Shown: positions 42,527-52,600 of the stretch, one piece after another
How positions within the stretch are numbered: the stretch's first letter is position 1
Layout of the letters: each line of letters starts with the position of its first letter
Source: Candidatus Magnetobacterium casense
GTDB taxonomy: Bacteria > Nitrospirota > Thermodesulfovibrionia > Thermodesulfovibrionales > Magnetobacteriaceae
Direction of reading: 5' to 3'
DNA length: 60,729 nt
Assembly (NCBI RefSeq): GCF_000714715.1
Contig: NZ_JMFO01000010.1
Span: 37,501-98,229 of the forward strand
Translations under genes and position numbers: made by a program
The notes under the pieces: model-generated
Database searches by the model: none
Seen by the model: only the letters and a program-made list of their open reading frames with translations
Told to the model about the DNA's origin: nothing

Positions 42527-44512
42527 TTATTTCTTTTTTTTCAGATTTTGCAGGAACAGGTCGAGGTTTTTCTGTGCATCGGGATGGGCCGGATTCAATC
42601 TGATAGCTGTTTTGTATTCCCTGATAGCCTCATCTGCATTGCCCCTGACGGAGTATAGTACGCCAAGATTGTTGTGAGTGTTGGCGTGGTCGGGGTTGAG
42701 CCTCAGTGTCTGCTGATACTGCCTGAGCGCTTCGTCAAGATGCCCCTGCTTGTGGTAGATCACACCGAGATTATAGTACGCCTCCGTGAAGGAAGGCTTG
42801 AGTCTGATGGCAGTCTGATACTCTCTGATGGCGTCGTCAAATCGCCCCTGGTCGTGATAAAAGTCGCCGAGATTCTTATGGGCATCCGGAAAATCGGGAT
42901 TTATCTTCAAGGCTGCCTGATACAGCCTGATAGACTCATCCAGATTGCCCTGCTTTTCGTAGACGTTTCCCAGGTTGAGGTATGCGTCAAGGTCGTCAGG
43001 GTTGAGTTTCAGGGCGATTTCGTACTGCCTGATGGCGTCGTCAATGCGTCCCTGGTCGTAGTAATCGGCCCCGAGGTTGTTGTGCGGACGAACTTTGCGA
43101 GGGCTTTTGCGGACGATATCCTCCCAGAGTGTTACGCTGCTTTGCCAGGTGTTGTTTCTGGCGTATGTCGCTGCTGACAGCGCCAGTGCGATCAAGACCG
43201 CAACGGGGACTATGAGCTTCCGTTGCCCCCCTTGCAGTTTGTTTGCCATATACACGGACAACAGGACAAGAATAAATCCCACCGATGGCAGATATACCCT
43301 GTGTTCAAAGATGACATCTGCTATGGGGATTATGCTGGATTCTACCGACAGGGTAACAAAAAACCAGAGTATCCCAAAGGAGGCCGGTCTCAACCAGCGC
43401 CTGTCCCCTCTGTCAGCCCTGTTTGACAGCAAATGCAGCCACACCCCAATCCCAGCAAGAGATATTATGAACAAGAGTGAAAGAATCACCTCCGCCCTGA
43501 ACAGGGTAGTGTATACAGGATAATCGTAATCGAGGTTTTGGTGTACGGGTAACAGCAGCAGCCTGACATAGGTCGTTATCACCCTGAACTGTGTAAAGAG
43601 GTAGTCCCATCGTGATATGTCCTGCGCACTTGCCAGTTGCATTGACTCCTGCATCTTGTCTGCGTCAAGTACGGAGCCGCCGTGTTGTATCAGAGAGACG
43701 GGGATGATGATCATCGTCAGGAGAAACGGCAGTAATAGGGAGGCTCTTTTTTTGAGGCTGCCCTCGAGGAACATAAATTCATATGCGACTATCATCACGG
43801 GCAGGGTAAAGGCAATCTCCTTTGTCTTCATGGCGCACACTGCACAGATAAGGGCGACGCCGTAGAGGGCATACATGTGGTTTGCTTTAGCGGCAAGTCG
43901 TGCCCTTATGTAGAACACGACAGAGAGCAGGTAGAAGAGCGTTGCCAGCGATGCAAACCGCTGAATGATATATGTAACGGCCTGTGTTTGGATCGGATGG
44001 GCAACAAACAATATCCCGCCCATGAGCGCCAGGAGGTCAACCGGACAATCCCGTGGATAATCACCGGCAGGGGTGTTTCGTGCAAAGAACGGGGTCTGGG
44101 TGGTGAGCACTATCAGGTAATACACGGAGATGGCGTTAATGAGGTGAATGAGGAGATTGAATGCGTGATAGCCTATGGTGTTGAGGCCGTGCAGTTTGTA
44201 GTTTAGCGCAAACGTGAAGTATCCCATCCACCTTGAATAGAAGAAGTCCTTGACGTTATAGATCACGGGGATGTCCCTCACCATGGATTTATCCGTAAAG
44301 TAGCGGAGGTCTTTGATCAGTGGGTTTTCGGATATGTTGGGGATGTCGTCAAATATAAACTGGCTTGTCAGGGTGTTTGAGTAGACAGCTATGCCGATGA
44401 GCAGGATTAGGGCAATATGCACAATTGGTTTGTGCAAGGGGTGGGTGGGTGTTATTGCCACCCTGGGTGTTTGTTGTTGCGTGGTGATTTTCCTGTCTTG
44501 TTTCTTCTTCAT
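42527..44512 (-). CDS. Multi-spanning membrane protein with C-terminal TPRs (TMTC-like)
   Basis: A 661-aa protein with about ten transmembrane helices (about 30-460). The first external loop carries the acidic FIFDDIPNISENPLI motif of GT-C glycosyltransferases of the PMT/TMTC type. Roughly six tetratricopeptide repeats (about 470-650) follow, each like NLG.VY...G..DEAIR.Y..AL.L.P. In TMTC proteins this architecture transfers mannose to extracytoplasmic proteins; whether this protein is catalytic cannot be told. The C-terminus is Lys-rich. Confidence 0.85.
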   Translation of the reverse strand: MKKKQDRKITTQQQTPRVAITPTHPLHKPIVHIALILLIGIAVYSNTLTSQFIFDDIPNISENPLIKDLRYFTDKSMVRDIPVIYNVKDFFYSRWMGYFTFALNYKLHGLNTIGYHAFNLLIHLINAISVYYLIVLTTQTPFFARNTPAGDYPRDCPVDLLALMGGILFVAHPIQTQAVTYIIQRFASLATLFYLLSVVFYIRARLAAKANHMYALYGVALICAVCAMKTKEIAFTLPVMIVAYEFMFLEGSLKKRASLLLPFLLTMIIIPVSLIQHGGSVLDADKMQESMQLASAQDISRWDYLFTQFRVITTYVRLLLLPVHQNLDYDYPVYTTLFRAEVILSLLFIISLAGIGVWLHLLSNRADRGDRRWLRPASFGILWFFVTLSVESSIIPIADVIFEHRVYLPSVGFILVLLSVYMANKLQGGQRKLIVPVAVLIALALSAATYARNNTWQSSVTLWEDIVRKSPRKVRPHNNLGADYYDQGRIDDAIRQYEIALKLNPDDLDAYLNLGNVYEKQGNLDESIRLYQAALKINPDFPDAHKNLGDFYHDQGRFDDAIREYQTAIRLKPSFTEAYYNLGVIYHKQGHLDEALRQYQQTLRLNPDHANTHNNLGVLYSVRGNADEAIREYKTAIRLNPAHPDAQKNLDLFLQNLKKKK

Positions 44513-45004
44513 TTAAGCAAGGATATTTCAGACTTGTATAGAGTCATTTTAATCCAAAGATTTTGTATCTGTCAATACCTTCGCCATTAAGCAGCTTTAG
44601 AGCCTAAGCATAAACTCAAATTTTTACTTCCGTTATAAGAATAACTTGACAATGTCATATTCCAATCTCTGCAATTAAAGATGTCTGAACCACGATTTAA
44701 CGGATTAAGAGATTATCAGGATTTAGGTTAAAGAAAACAGTATATTTTTTCCTGTAAATCCTCTAATCTGTGTAATCTTGGTCCAGACAATCCCCATCTT
44801 AAATATGACATTGTCAAAATAGAAACGGCAAAGGAGTTAGGACGTTCTATACCAAAGCCCAATGGACGACTTATGTTTGCGTAGGTTATGCAGTTCAACG
44901 CAAATGTGTTTACTTAAGTCTGGCGAAACTTTTAGAAGATTTGGTAAACTTAAGTTTGAAGAAGATGCTGAGTTCATAGACAATTAAGATTTCTTGGGAG
45001 GTTT
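44513..45004. other. Intergenic region with repeat R1 copy and degraded coding tail
   Basis: No intact gene. Holds repeat R1 copy d (44683-44789). Near 44930-44987 a frame reading SGETFRRFGKLKFEEDAEF and ending in TAA resembles the end of a small DUF2281-like antitoxin protein without its beginning, so probably a gene remnant. Confidence 0.4.
44683..44789. repeat. Dispersed repeat R1, copy d (short)
   Basis: Starts GTCTGAACCACGATTTAACG and ends GGTCCAGAC. It is a shortened and diverged relative of copies a-c, with the same inverted ends and the AATCCTCTAATCTGTGTAATC core. Confidence 0.65.
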
Positions 45005-46966
45005 TTGTTGGCGTTTAACATTGTACAGAAGATATTCAATGCACACCTGGTTTACGGACAGGTGAGCAAGGGGTCAACCGTTGGGCTGCGGGTTGATGAG
45101 GTCTATACGCAGGATGCCACGGGGACGATGGCGTGGTTGCAGTTTGAGGCGATGGGTGTGGACAGGGTCAAGGTGCCAGTGGCGGTATCCTACGTGGACC
45201 ACAACATGATACAGTCCAACTACATGAACGCCGACGATCATGCGTTTCTGCAGAGCGTTGCGGCCAGATATGGGGCATGGTTCTCCAGGCCCGGCAACGG
45301 TATATGTCACCAGGTCAACCTTGAGCGTTTTGCCACCCCCGGCAAGATCGTCCTGGGTACGGACAGTCACACGCCCACCAACGGCGGGGCCGGGATGATT
45401 GCCATTGGCGTGGGTGGACTGGATGCGGCTACCGTGATGGCGGGTGCCCCCTATGAGCTAACCATGCCCGCCGTGATGCTCGTGCGCCTCAGCGGATGGC
45501 TCCAGCGACCGTGGGTCACGGCAATGGACGTCATACTTGAGATACTGCGCAGGTTGACGGTCAAGGGGGGTGTTGGGCGTATTCTCGAATATGGCGGAGA
45601 GGGGGTCGGCGACCTTAGCGTTACGGAGAGGGCAACGATCACCAACATGGGTGCCGAGTTGGGCGCTACGACCTCCATATTCCCAAGCGATCAACAGACG
45701 CTCCAGTTTCTGAGGGCACAGGGCAGGGCCAATGATTGGGTGGCACTTGAGGCCGACGATGGCGCCAATTACGACGAAGTGCTGGACATCAACCTGAGTG
45801 AGATCGAACCACTGGTGGCACAGCCACACAGTCCGGACAACGTTGTGCCGGTGCGGAAGATTGCGGGGACAAAGGTCAATCAGGTGTGCATCGGCAGTTG
45901 CACGAACTCCTCCTACCAGGCCCTGGCAACGGTGGCGGGATTGTTGAGGGGCAGGGTGGTGGCCGAAAACGTCAATCTGCTTATCAATCCCGGCTCCAAG
46001 CGCGTGTATGAGATGTTGGCACGGGATGGCACGTTGGCGGTTATGATTGGGGCCGGGGCACGCATCCTGGAGTCTTCGTGCGGGCCGTGCATCGGGATGG
46101 GTGGGGCACCGGGAAGTGCTCACGTATCGGTGCGGAGCTTTAATCGCAATTTTGAGGGGCGTTCAGGTACCAAGGATGCCAATGTGTACTTGGCCGGTGT
46201 GGTTGTCTGTGCGCTTAGTGCCCTGCATGGGCAGTTTGTAGACCCAAGGGATGCCGGGTTGGAGCCTCAGAGGATCGTCGAACCCACAGATGCGGCAGAT
46301 GGGGAGTCGCTCCACAACATGTTGATCGCCCCATTGGAGGACGACAAACGTACCTCAGTCAAGGTCGAAAAGGGTCCAAATATAAAAGAGGTGCCAGTAA
46401 AGTCTCCCATCGGTGATGAGATCAACGCCGAGGTGCTCATCAAACTCGGCAACAACGTCACCACCGATGACATCATGCCCGCCGGTGCAAAGGTGTTGCC
46501 GTTTCGGTCAAATATTCCGGCCATTTCGGACTTCGTCTTTACCAACATCGATGCCGGCTTTGCAAGACGGGCAAACGAGGCTAAAGGCAAGGGTGGCGGT
46601 ATCATCGTCGGGGCAGAAAACTACGGACAGGGTTCATCGAGGGAGCACGCAGCCCTTGCGCCAATGTTCCTGGGGATACAGGCGGTGATTGCCGTGTCCT
46701 TTGCACGCATCCACAGGGCAAACCTCATAAACTTTGGCATCCTGCCTCTGGTGTTTAGCCAATCCTCAGACATTGACCTCATAAGTCAGGGCGACAGGCT
46801 GATAATCTGCGACATCAGGCGTTGTTTGGCGGGCAATCAGGTCTTCAGGGTTGGAGAGAGCGCAGGCAAGTACTCCTTTACATGTGCGGCGAACCTCAAC
46901 GAGCGTGAGGCAAAGGTCATCCTCCAGGGAGGTCTGTTGCCATACACCCGCAGTGTTACGGGATAG
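45005..46966 (+). CDS. Aconitate hydratase
   Basis: A 653-aa aconitase of the compact type. Cluster-ligand cysteines lie in VCIGSCTNSS and SSCGPCIGMGG; GTDSHTPTNGGAGM and the swivelling-domain motif YGQGSSREHAALAP are intact. It interconverts citrate and isocitrate. Start is TTG at 45005 or 45008, with GGGAGG 6 nt before the latter. Alone in its operon. The sequence favours aconitase over 3-isopropylmalate dehydratase because both halves are fused. Confidence 0.93.
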   Translation: MLAFNIVQKIFNAHLVYGQVSKGSTVGLRVDEVYTQDATGTMAWLQFEAMGVDRVKVPVAVSYVDHNMIQSNYMNADDHAFLQSVAARYGAWFSRPGNGICHQVNLERFATPGKIVLGTDSHTPTNGGAGMIAIGVGGLDAATVMAGAPYELTMPAVMLVRLSGWLQRPWVTAMDVILEILRRLTVKGGVGRILEYGGEGVGDLSVTERATITNMGAELGATTSIFPSDQQTLQFLRAQGRANDWVALEADDGANYDEVLDINLSEIEPLVAQPHSPDNVVPVRKIAGTKVNQVCIGSCTNSSYQALATVAGLLRGRVVAENVNLLINPGSKRVYEMLARDGTLAVMIGAGARILESSCGPCIGMGGAPGSAHVSVRSFNRNFEGRSGTKDANVYLAGVVVCALSALHGQFVDPRDAGLEPQRIVEPTDAADGESLHNMLIAPLEDDKRTSVKVEKGPNIKEVPVKSPIGDEINAEVLIKLGNNVTTDDIMPAGAKVLPFRSNIPAISDFVFTNIDAGFARRANEAKGKGGGIIVGAENYGQGSSREHAALAPMFLGIQAVIAVSFARIHRANLINFGILPLVFSQSSDIDLISQGDRLIICDIRRCLAGNQVFRVGESAGKYSFTCAANLNEREAKVILQGGLLPYTRSVTG

Positions 46967-46989
46967 GAGACAGTAAATAGAATACAAAA

Positions 46990-47107
46990 AAGAAAGAAAG
47001 GGGCGGCTCCGCTTCTTTTTCGCTCCAGGACGCTCCTGGCCCCTTCAGAACCCCCCGCAAGGGGAGGGGTGAGCCACCCCGGGCACGAAGAAGTCCCCTT
47101 GACCCCG
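46990..47107. repeat. Dispersed GC-rich repeat R2 copy
   Basis: GGGGCGGCTCCGCTTCTTTT, TCGCTCCAGGACGCTCCTGG, GGGGTGAGCCACCCC and CGAAGAAGTCCCCTTGACCC in order. It lies between aconitase and leucyl aminopeptidase. Confidence 0.78.
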
Positions 47108-47244
47108 TAAAAATGCCACGTTTGTTGTATTTAACCCAATCGAAACGTGCTATATAAAAAAACTACGCTTGAAAGAATATGAAACAAAATGCTACCTTAT
47201 AGCTAAACATGACAAGCACATATATATATTGAGGAGATTCAGAG

Positions 47245-48993
47245 ATGGAGATCAAGATAAGTGGAGAATCGGAGGATTCCGTAAGGGCCGAAGTATTGGT
47301 TCTGCCTTTTTTTGAGGGCGACAGGACTGATTTCTATGCCGGTATAGACGAAAGGACAGGCGGTTTGATAAAGAGGGTGTTTGATACCAGGGCCTTTAGC
47401 GGCAAACACGGCCAAACTACCCTGCTGTACGTAAATAACATCAACACTCAGTGCCTGCTCCTGGTGGGATTGGGCAAATTGTCGGAGCTATCGCAGGACA
47501 AACTCAGACGCAGCGGAGGCAAGGCGTTTTCCGCCCTCAAGGGTAAGGGGTTTTCCTCCGTGACGGTAGCCACGTCTGTTTTGAAGACCGATGGGGTTGC
47601 CCTGGATGCCCACTTCAGAGCGGCGCATTACTTTTTAGAGGGAGCGCTCCTGAGTCAGTACCAGTTTAAGAGATACAAGACCCCAACCGATGACGACGCC
47701 AATGACAGGGAGATCGTGGAAGTGGTTGTCCTGGCTTCCCCCGATGACGTCTCAGTGCAGTGGCTGGAGGTGGTTGTCAGTGCGGTGGGTTTTGCCAAGG
47801 ACCTCACCAACACACCGGCAAACGACATGACCCCAACGCAGCTCAGTAATGCGGCCCTGGCACTGAGGTCTGAGGACGTCACGGTAAAGGTACTCGAACT
47901 TAGTGAGATCGAACAGGAGGGGATGGGGTCGTACCTGGCCGTTGCCAGGGGATCAGCGGAACCGCCAAAGTTCATTATCCTTGAATATCTCAGAGGCACA
48001 GGAGAGCCTGTTGCCATTGTGGGGAAGTCGGTCACCTTTGACAGCGGCGGATTGTCCCTGAAGCCGGCAGATGGCATGGAGCAGATGAAGTACGACATGG
48101 CCGGAGGGGCGGCAACGCTGGGCATAATCAAGGGTGCAGCCCGGTATAAGTTGCCCGTTAATATTGTAGTCGTGTTGCCGGCAACGGAAAACATGCCCGG
48201 AGGCAAGGCCACAAGACCCGGCGATGTCGTAAAGGCCATTACCGGCAAAACCATAGAGATACTCAACACCGATGCAGAGGGACGTCTTGCCCTGGCAGAT
48301 GCCCTCGGATACGTGATTAAGCACTACAAGCCCAAGGAGGTCATCGATATGGCCACGCTCACGGGTGCATGTTCTGTGGCATTTGGTAACGAGGCCATTG
48401 CCATGATGGGCAACAATGACGACCTTATGGGCAGACTAAAGAAGGCCTCTGCCGAAACCTACGAGCGTGTATGGCAGATGCCCCTGTACGAGGAGTACAA
48501 GGAGTATCTCAAGAGCGACACGGCGGATATCAAAAACATAGGCGGCAGAGAAGGAGGTCTCATGACGTCGGCGGCTTTTCTGAAGGAGTTTGTTGGTGAC
48601 ACACCGTGGGTACATCTGGATATAGCGGCCACGGCATGGAACAACAAGGACAAGGACTACGCACCCAAGGGGGCCTCTGGCATTGGGGTGAGGTTGTTGC
48701 TGCACTTTTTGAAGATGCTTGTCAGTATATTCATCGTGCTGGGGTGTATGTTTACACCCGTCTTTGCGACGGATACCAAGGACCTTCAGCAGGAGATGCT
48801 ACAAAACCCTGATATCTTAAACATCGTGATGTCGCTGAAAAATGACCCGGATTTTCAGCAGGTACTAAACGATCCGGAGATTATTCGCGCCATAAACGCC
48901 AATGATGTCGCTGCGCTTTCGGCAAACCCCAAGTTCACAAGATTGATGGAGCACCCAAAGGTCAGAGAAATCGAAAGAAAACTGAAGAAGTAA
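47245..48993 (+). CDS. pepA: Leucyl aminopeptidase (M17) fused to a secreted-type STI1-like tail
   Basis: A 582-aa chain. Residues 1-489 are a complete M17 metallo-aminopeptidase: the dizinc site (GKSVTFDSGG, YDMAGGAAT) and NTDAEGRLALADAL, ending GASGIGVRLLLHFLK. The frame then continues without a stop into MLVSIFIVLGCMFTPVFATD, which looks like a signal peptide (Met at 48713), followed by about 75 residues with STI1-like Asn/Pro/Asp repeats. The tail is probably a formerly separate exported protein fused to pepA, or is also translated from its own Met. PepA is normally cytoplasmic, so a membrane helix at its end is odd. Confidence 0.9.
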   Translation: MEIKISGESEDSVRAEVLVLPFFEGDRTDFYAGIDERTGGLIKRVFDTRAFSGKHGQTTLLYVNNINTQCLLLVGLGKLSELSQDKLRRSGGKAFSALKGKGFSSVTVATSVLKTDGVALDAHFRAAHYFLEGALLSQYQFKRYKTPTDDDANDREIVEVVVLASPDDVSVQWLEVVVSAVGFAKDLTNTPANDMTPTQLSNAALALRSEDVTVKVLELSEIEQEGMGSYLAVARGSAEPPKFIILEYLRGTGEPVAIVGKSVTFDSGGLSLKPADGMEQMKYDMAGGAATLGIIKGAARYKLPVNIVVVLPATENMPGGKATRPGDVVKAITGKTIEILNTDAEGRLALADALGYVIKHYKPKEVIDMATLTGACSVAFGNEAIAMMGNNDDLMGRLKKASAETYERVWQMPLYEEYKEYLKSDTADIKNIGGREGGLMTSAAFLKEFVGDTPWVHLDIAATAWNNKDKDYAPKGASGIGVRLLLHFLKMLVSIFIVLGCMFTPVFATDTKDLQQEMLQNPDILNIVMSLKNDPDFQQVLNDPEIIRAINANDVAALSANPKFTRLMEHPKVREIERKLKK

Positions 48994-49059
48994 AAAACTA
49001 CTAACAAGAGATAAAAGGGGGCAAACTACAAAGTCTTACCACGATACCGGGAGCGCATT

Positions 49060-49117
49060 GAGCAGGAGGGGCACTGACCCCCTCCTGGAGCGTTAAAAAA
49101 GAAGGCAAGAGGGGGTT
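49060..49117. repeat. Repeat R2 fragment
   Basis: A short diverged piece (GGGGCACTGACCCCCTCCTGG, read with a break, and AAGAAGGCAAGAGGGGG) just upstream of the UPF0175 gene. Confidence 0.4.
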
Positions 49118-49123
49118 AATAGA

Positions 49124-49390
49124 ATGTTGCATAAGGTTATAAAGGTAGATATTCCAACGGATGTATTTACAGCATTAAACGAGACGGAAGTCGAGATAGA
49201 GAACGACCTGAAACTTTTTTCAGCAATCAGATACTACCAGATGGGTAAGTTAACGATTGGAAAGGCAGCAATATTAGTCGGAATCTCACGTTATGAGTTC
49301 GAAAGGATACTTGCAGATAACCACATACCGATCTCAAATCTTGAGATAGAAGATATTGAAGGCGATATTCAGAGATTAGGGAAAATATGA
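49124..49390 (+). CDS. UPF0175 family protein (antitoxin-like)
   Basis: An 88-aa protein with the family's helix-turn-helix: LFSAIRYYQMGKLTIGKAAILVGISRYEF (about 31-60, quoted with internal match to the KAA.LVG.SR..F consensus) and the HIPI tail. UPF0175 proteins are often antitoxins paired with a PIN-like DUF3368 toxin, but no such gene follows, so it is orphaned here. Confidence 0.85.
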   Translation: MLHKVIKVDIPTDVFTALNETEVEIENDLKLFSAIRYYQMGKLTIGKAAILVGISRYEFERILADNHIPISNLEIEDIEGDIQRLGKI

Positions 49391-49608
49391 TGTCTCTTTA
49401 ACCTCTCTCCCCTTGTGGAAGAGAATGAGGGAGGGGAATACCTAATTTACCCATTCACCTTAAGAAAGAGTCAGAAGATACATATATCGGTATGTGAATT
49501 CACACAGACAAGTAACTTTTGTCATACACGTCGCAATCGCATTTGACCGGAAGACAAAAATAAAAGCCTTTGACAATCTGTTGCAAACTATTTGATAATA
49601 ACCATATA

Positions 49609-52600
49609 GTGCGAGTAAGGACATGTCTGTTTTTTGTTGCGTTACTGTTGATGTTACCTGGCAGAGTAAATGCTACGGCCAACAGTCAGTGGGTGTTTCC
49701 CCCGGAGAGCGGCTCCTGGAATAACGACTTTGGCGACATCTCAACCACCATCCAGTTTGGCGACATAGATGGCGACGGTAGCAATGATATAATCTTTGGT
49801 ACTACCAAGGGGTATATATTTGCACTCAGACCGGGCGGCAAAAAGTACCGGTTCCTCAAGATCGGCAAATCCGTTAAGGCCAACCCTATCATGATAGACT
49901 TCAACAGGGATGGCAATGCCGATATCCTGGCCTTTGGCAGGGATGCCGAATTCAGCGATCCAGCTCAGAAGAGCACGATGGTCATCATATCGGGCAGCGA
50001 CTTTAGCAAACTGGTCGAGGTTGAACTCGATGGCAGCATTGTCTCCCGCCCTGCCCTGGCCGACTTCAATAACGATGGCAACATCGATATCCTTATCCCG
50101 GCAAGGGGACTTTACCTCATAGACGGCTCCATAAGCAAAGGACAAAAGGACGTCAGTCTGCACAACTACAAGGTTGAGGGCATTACCTTTTCTTCGCCAA
50201 TAGTTGAGGACTGCAATGACGATGGCGTCTACGACTTTATGATCCCCTACACCTACAAGAACAAACCCTACGCAGACGTCTTTCTTTCGGGCACTTCCGA
50301 CTTTCAGTACGCAAAGTATACCTTTGGTCTCAAGAACGAGCTGCGCGTAATCCCAACCCTCATCAAAGAAACAGACGGAGACATTATCACCTGGCGTATG
50401 ATAGCGCCATCATTTAACAAAACCATAGACTTCTACGTGATCAAGTGGGACTCAACCGTCCAAGAGCTATCCCTGCAATCGTTAAAGGAGTTCAATGAAC
50501 ACGACTACCGGTTTAACAGTCAACTGCCGGCCCTGATGCTCCCGGGCACTCCCCCTGCCCTTTACCTGCCCCTGCCTGAGAAGAACTCCCTGTGGCAACT
50601 CAATGCCTTTAGCGGCGACCTTGTCTCAAAGTCATTAGTGGGCGGCTTGAGCAACAATATGCCCATATATCTCAGAAAGAACGCAGACACCTCACTGACC
50701 CCTCTTGTCATCCTCCAGGATGACGATGGCCTGTACCTCCACACCCTCGGCGACAACTCCAGGCAACAGCTTGGTCAACCTGGCGCCACCATGCCCCCCT
50801 TGCAGGAGATATATCTGTATCCTCAACATGCAGGCAAAAACCAATACGTCCCGCTGGGCATAACAATCCAGAAACAGGTAAAACATCCAAAGCAGATCGT
50901 GTGCGACCCCGATGTGGTACTAAACCTGTCCCTGCTGTATCCCAACATAACCGGATACCTCAACCAGGGGACGTATCCCTCCCAGGAGATGGTCGCCATA
51001 CTTAAAGAGATGGCAAGCACGCTGGACTGGAGAAACCTCCGCGGCATGGCCAGGATCGCCTCCCTGGTGACCCAACTCTACCCCTCCGACAACGATTTCC
51101 AGGGCGTACTGGACAGGTTTAAGAAGGCCGTAAAGGAAGAAAAGTCTCTGTTCTTTCAGATTGTCAGGTTGAAGCAGGATATCAGGAAAAAAGCCGCCAA
51201 ATACGACTACTCCACACTCATGGACTGGATAATGACTGGCAGGATAGAGGACGAGCTTGCATATATACTCAGAAACGACCCCGATTTCCTGGAAGACAGA
51301 AACGTGGCAGGGCTGTATAAGGACATCTATCTGCTCAAGGGGCTGATAGATGCCTTTGTCCCGATCATGACCGGCATAATAGCGTTGTCGTTTTTTGTTT
51401 TGTTAATATTTAACTATCAAACATTTATAAAGGCATATTATGTCATATTTTATTATTTTAAGGTAAAGAGGGCGTGGTTGCAGGCTATTGCGCAGCATCC
51501 GGAGGCCGAATACTATGTCGAAAGTCTGCTAAATGAAGGGGTTTCCTTAAGGCGGCCATCGCATTTCTTCAACCTCAGACTAAAAACGCTCTTGGCACTG
51601 CTCATCTGCAGGGATGACTTTCTGTGGCATAAGGTGTTACTGTTGCTGGAGGACAGGGTGATACTCAACCGTGTCTTTAACGAGGAAGACAGCAGGGGGT
51701 TTTATCGTTACCTGCTGTATCAGTACAAGCGGTTGTTTTATAAGAAGCTGCGCAGAGAGTCCTTTATTGGCTGGGTGTTGTTCCAGCTCAGACACTTCAC
51801 AAAGCGCGATTACTACGAGTACACGACAACCAATCAGGCCATTGTTACCATCAAGTCCGAGCTGGCACTGAAGTTTCTCAAGCTCAACGACTACAGACCG
51901 GCATTTAACTATCTGCACAGGCAAATACTTGCCGCTAACAAGGATGTCCCTAATCCCGGATTTACGAGATTTCTGAGTCAACTGGCCGACTACAAGATAG
52001 AGAGTTATTTTTACAAGTACGAAAAACACTTCTTTAAGAGGATACGCACCCTTGAGGAACAGGTCAGGATACTGACCTTCTACAAACGTCAACGACTCAT
52101 CCCCCGCGTGGAGGTCATTGTCAACAATATGCTGAAGAAGGCGCTTGTACATGCCGGATTCCCCAGGCACGTGGCCAACGACTACATCCCGATAGCGCCG
52201 ATAAGAGACCACGGCCTGTTTTTGACCATAATGGCCTACAGCCACATGCGACGTTGCCAAGTGGTGCTGCGTTGTATCCCCCACAGGTACAAGCACATAG
52301 ACCTGACCTCGGATGCCAGGATAAGGAGCCTTTCAGGGAATTTTACCCCCATAGTCAACGTCCACCGCAACCTGCGCTGGAGTGTCCAGGTCGAGACCTA
52401 CATTGCTGCCACCCCGTTAAAGAGGATGTTGGGCAATCTGCCGTTAAACGTCATACAAGGGGTATTGCTGAGTCTGGCCACACTTGTAAGGCGTCATTCT
52501 CCGTTGTGGTTTATCCCCAACCTACATCCCTCTAATCTGTTCTGGGATGGCGAGTCGGTCTACCTCTCCTGCACGGGCATATCAAAGCTGTCGATGGACA

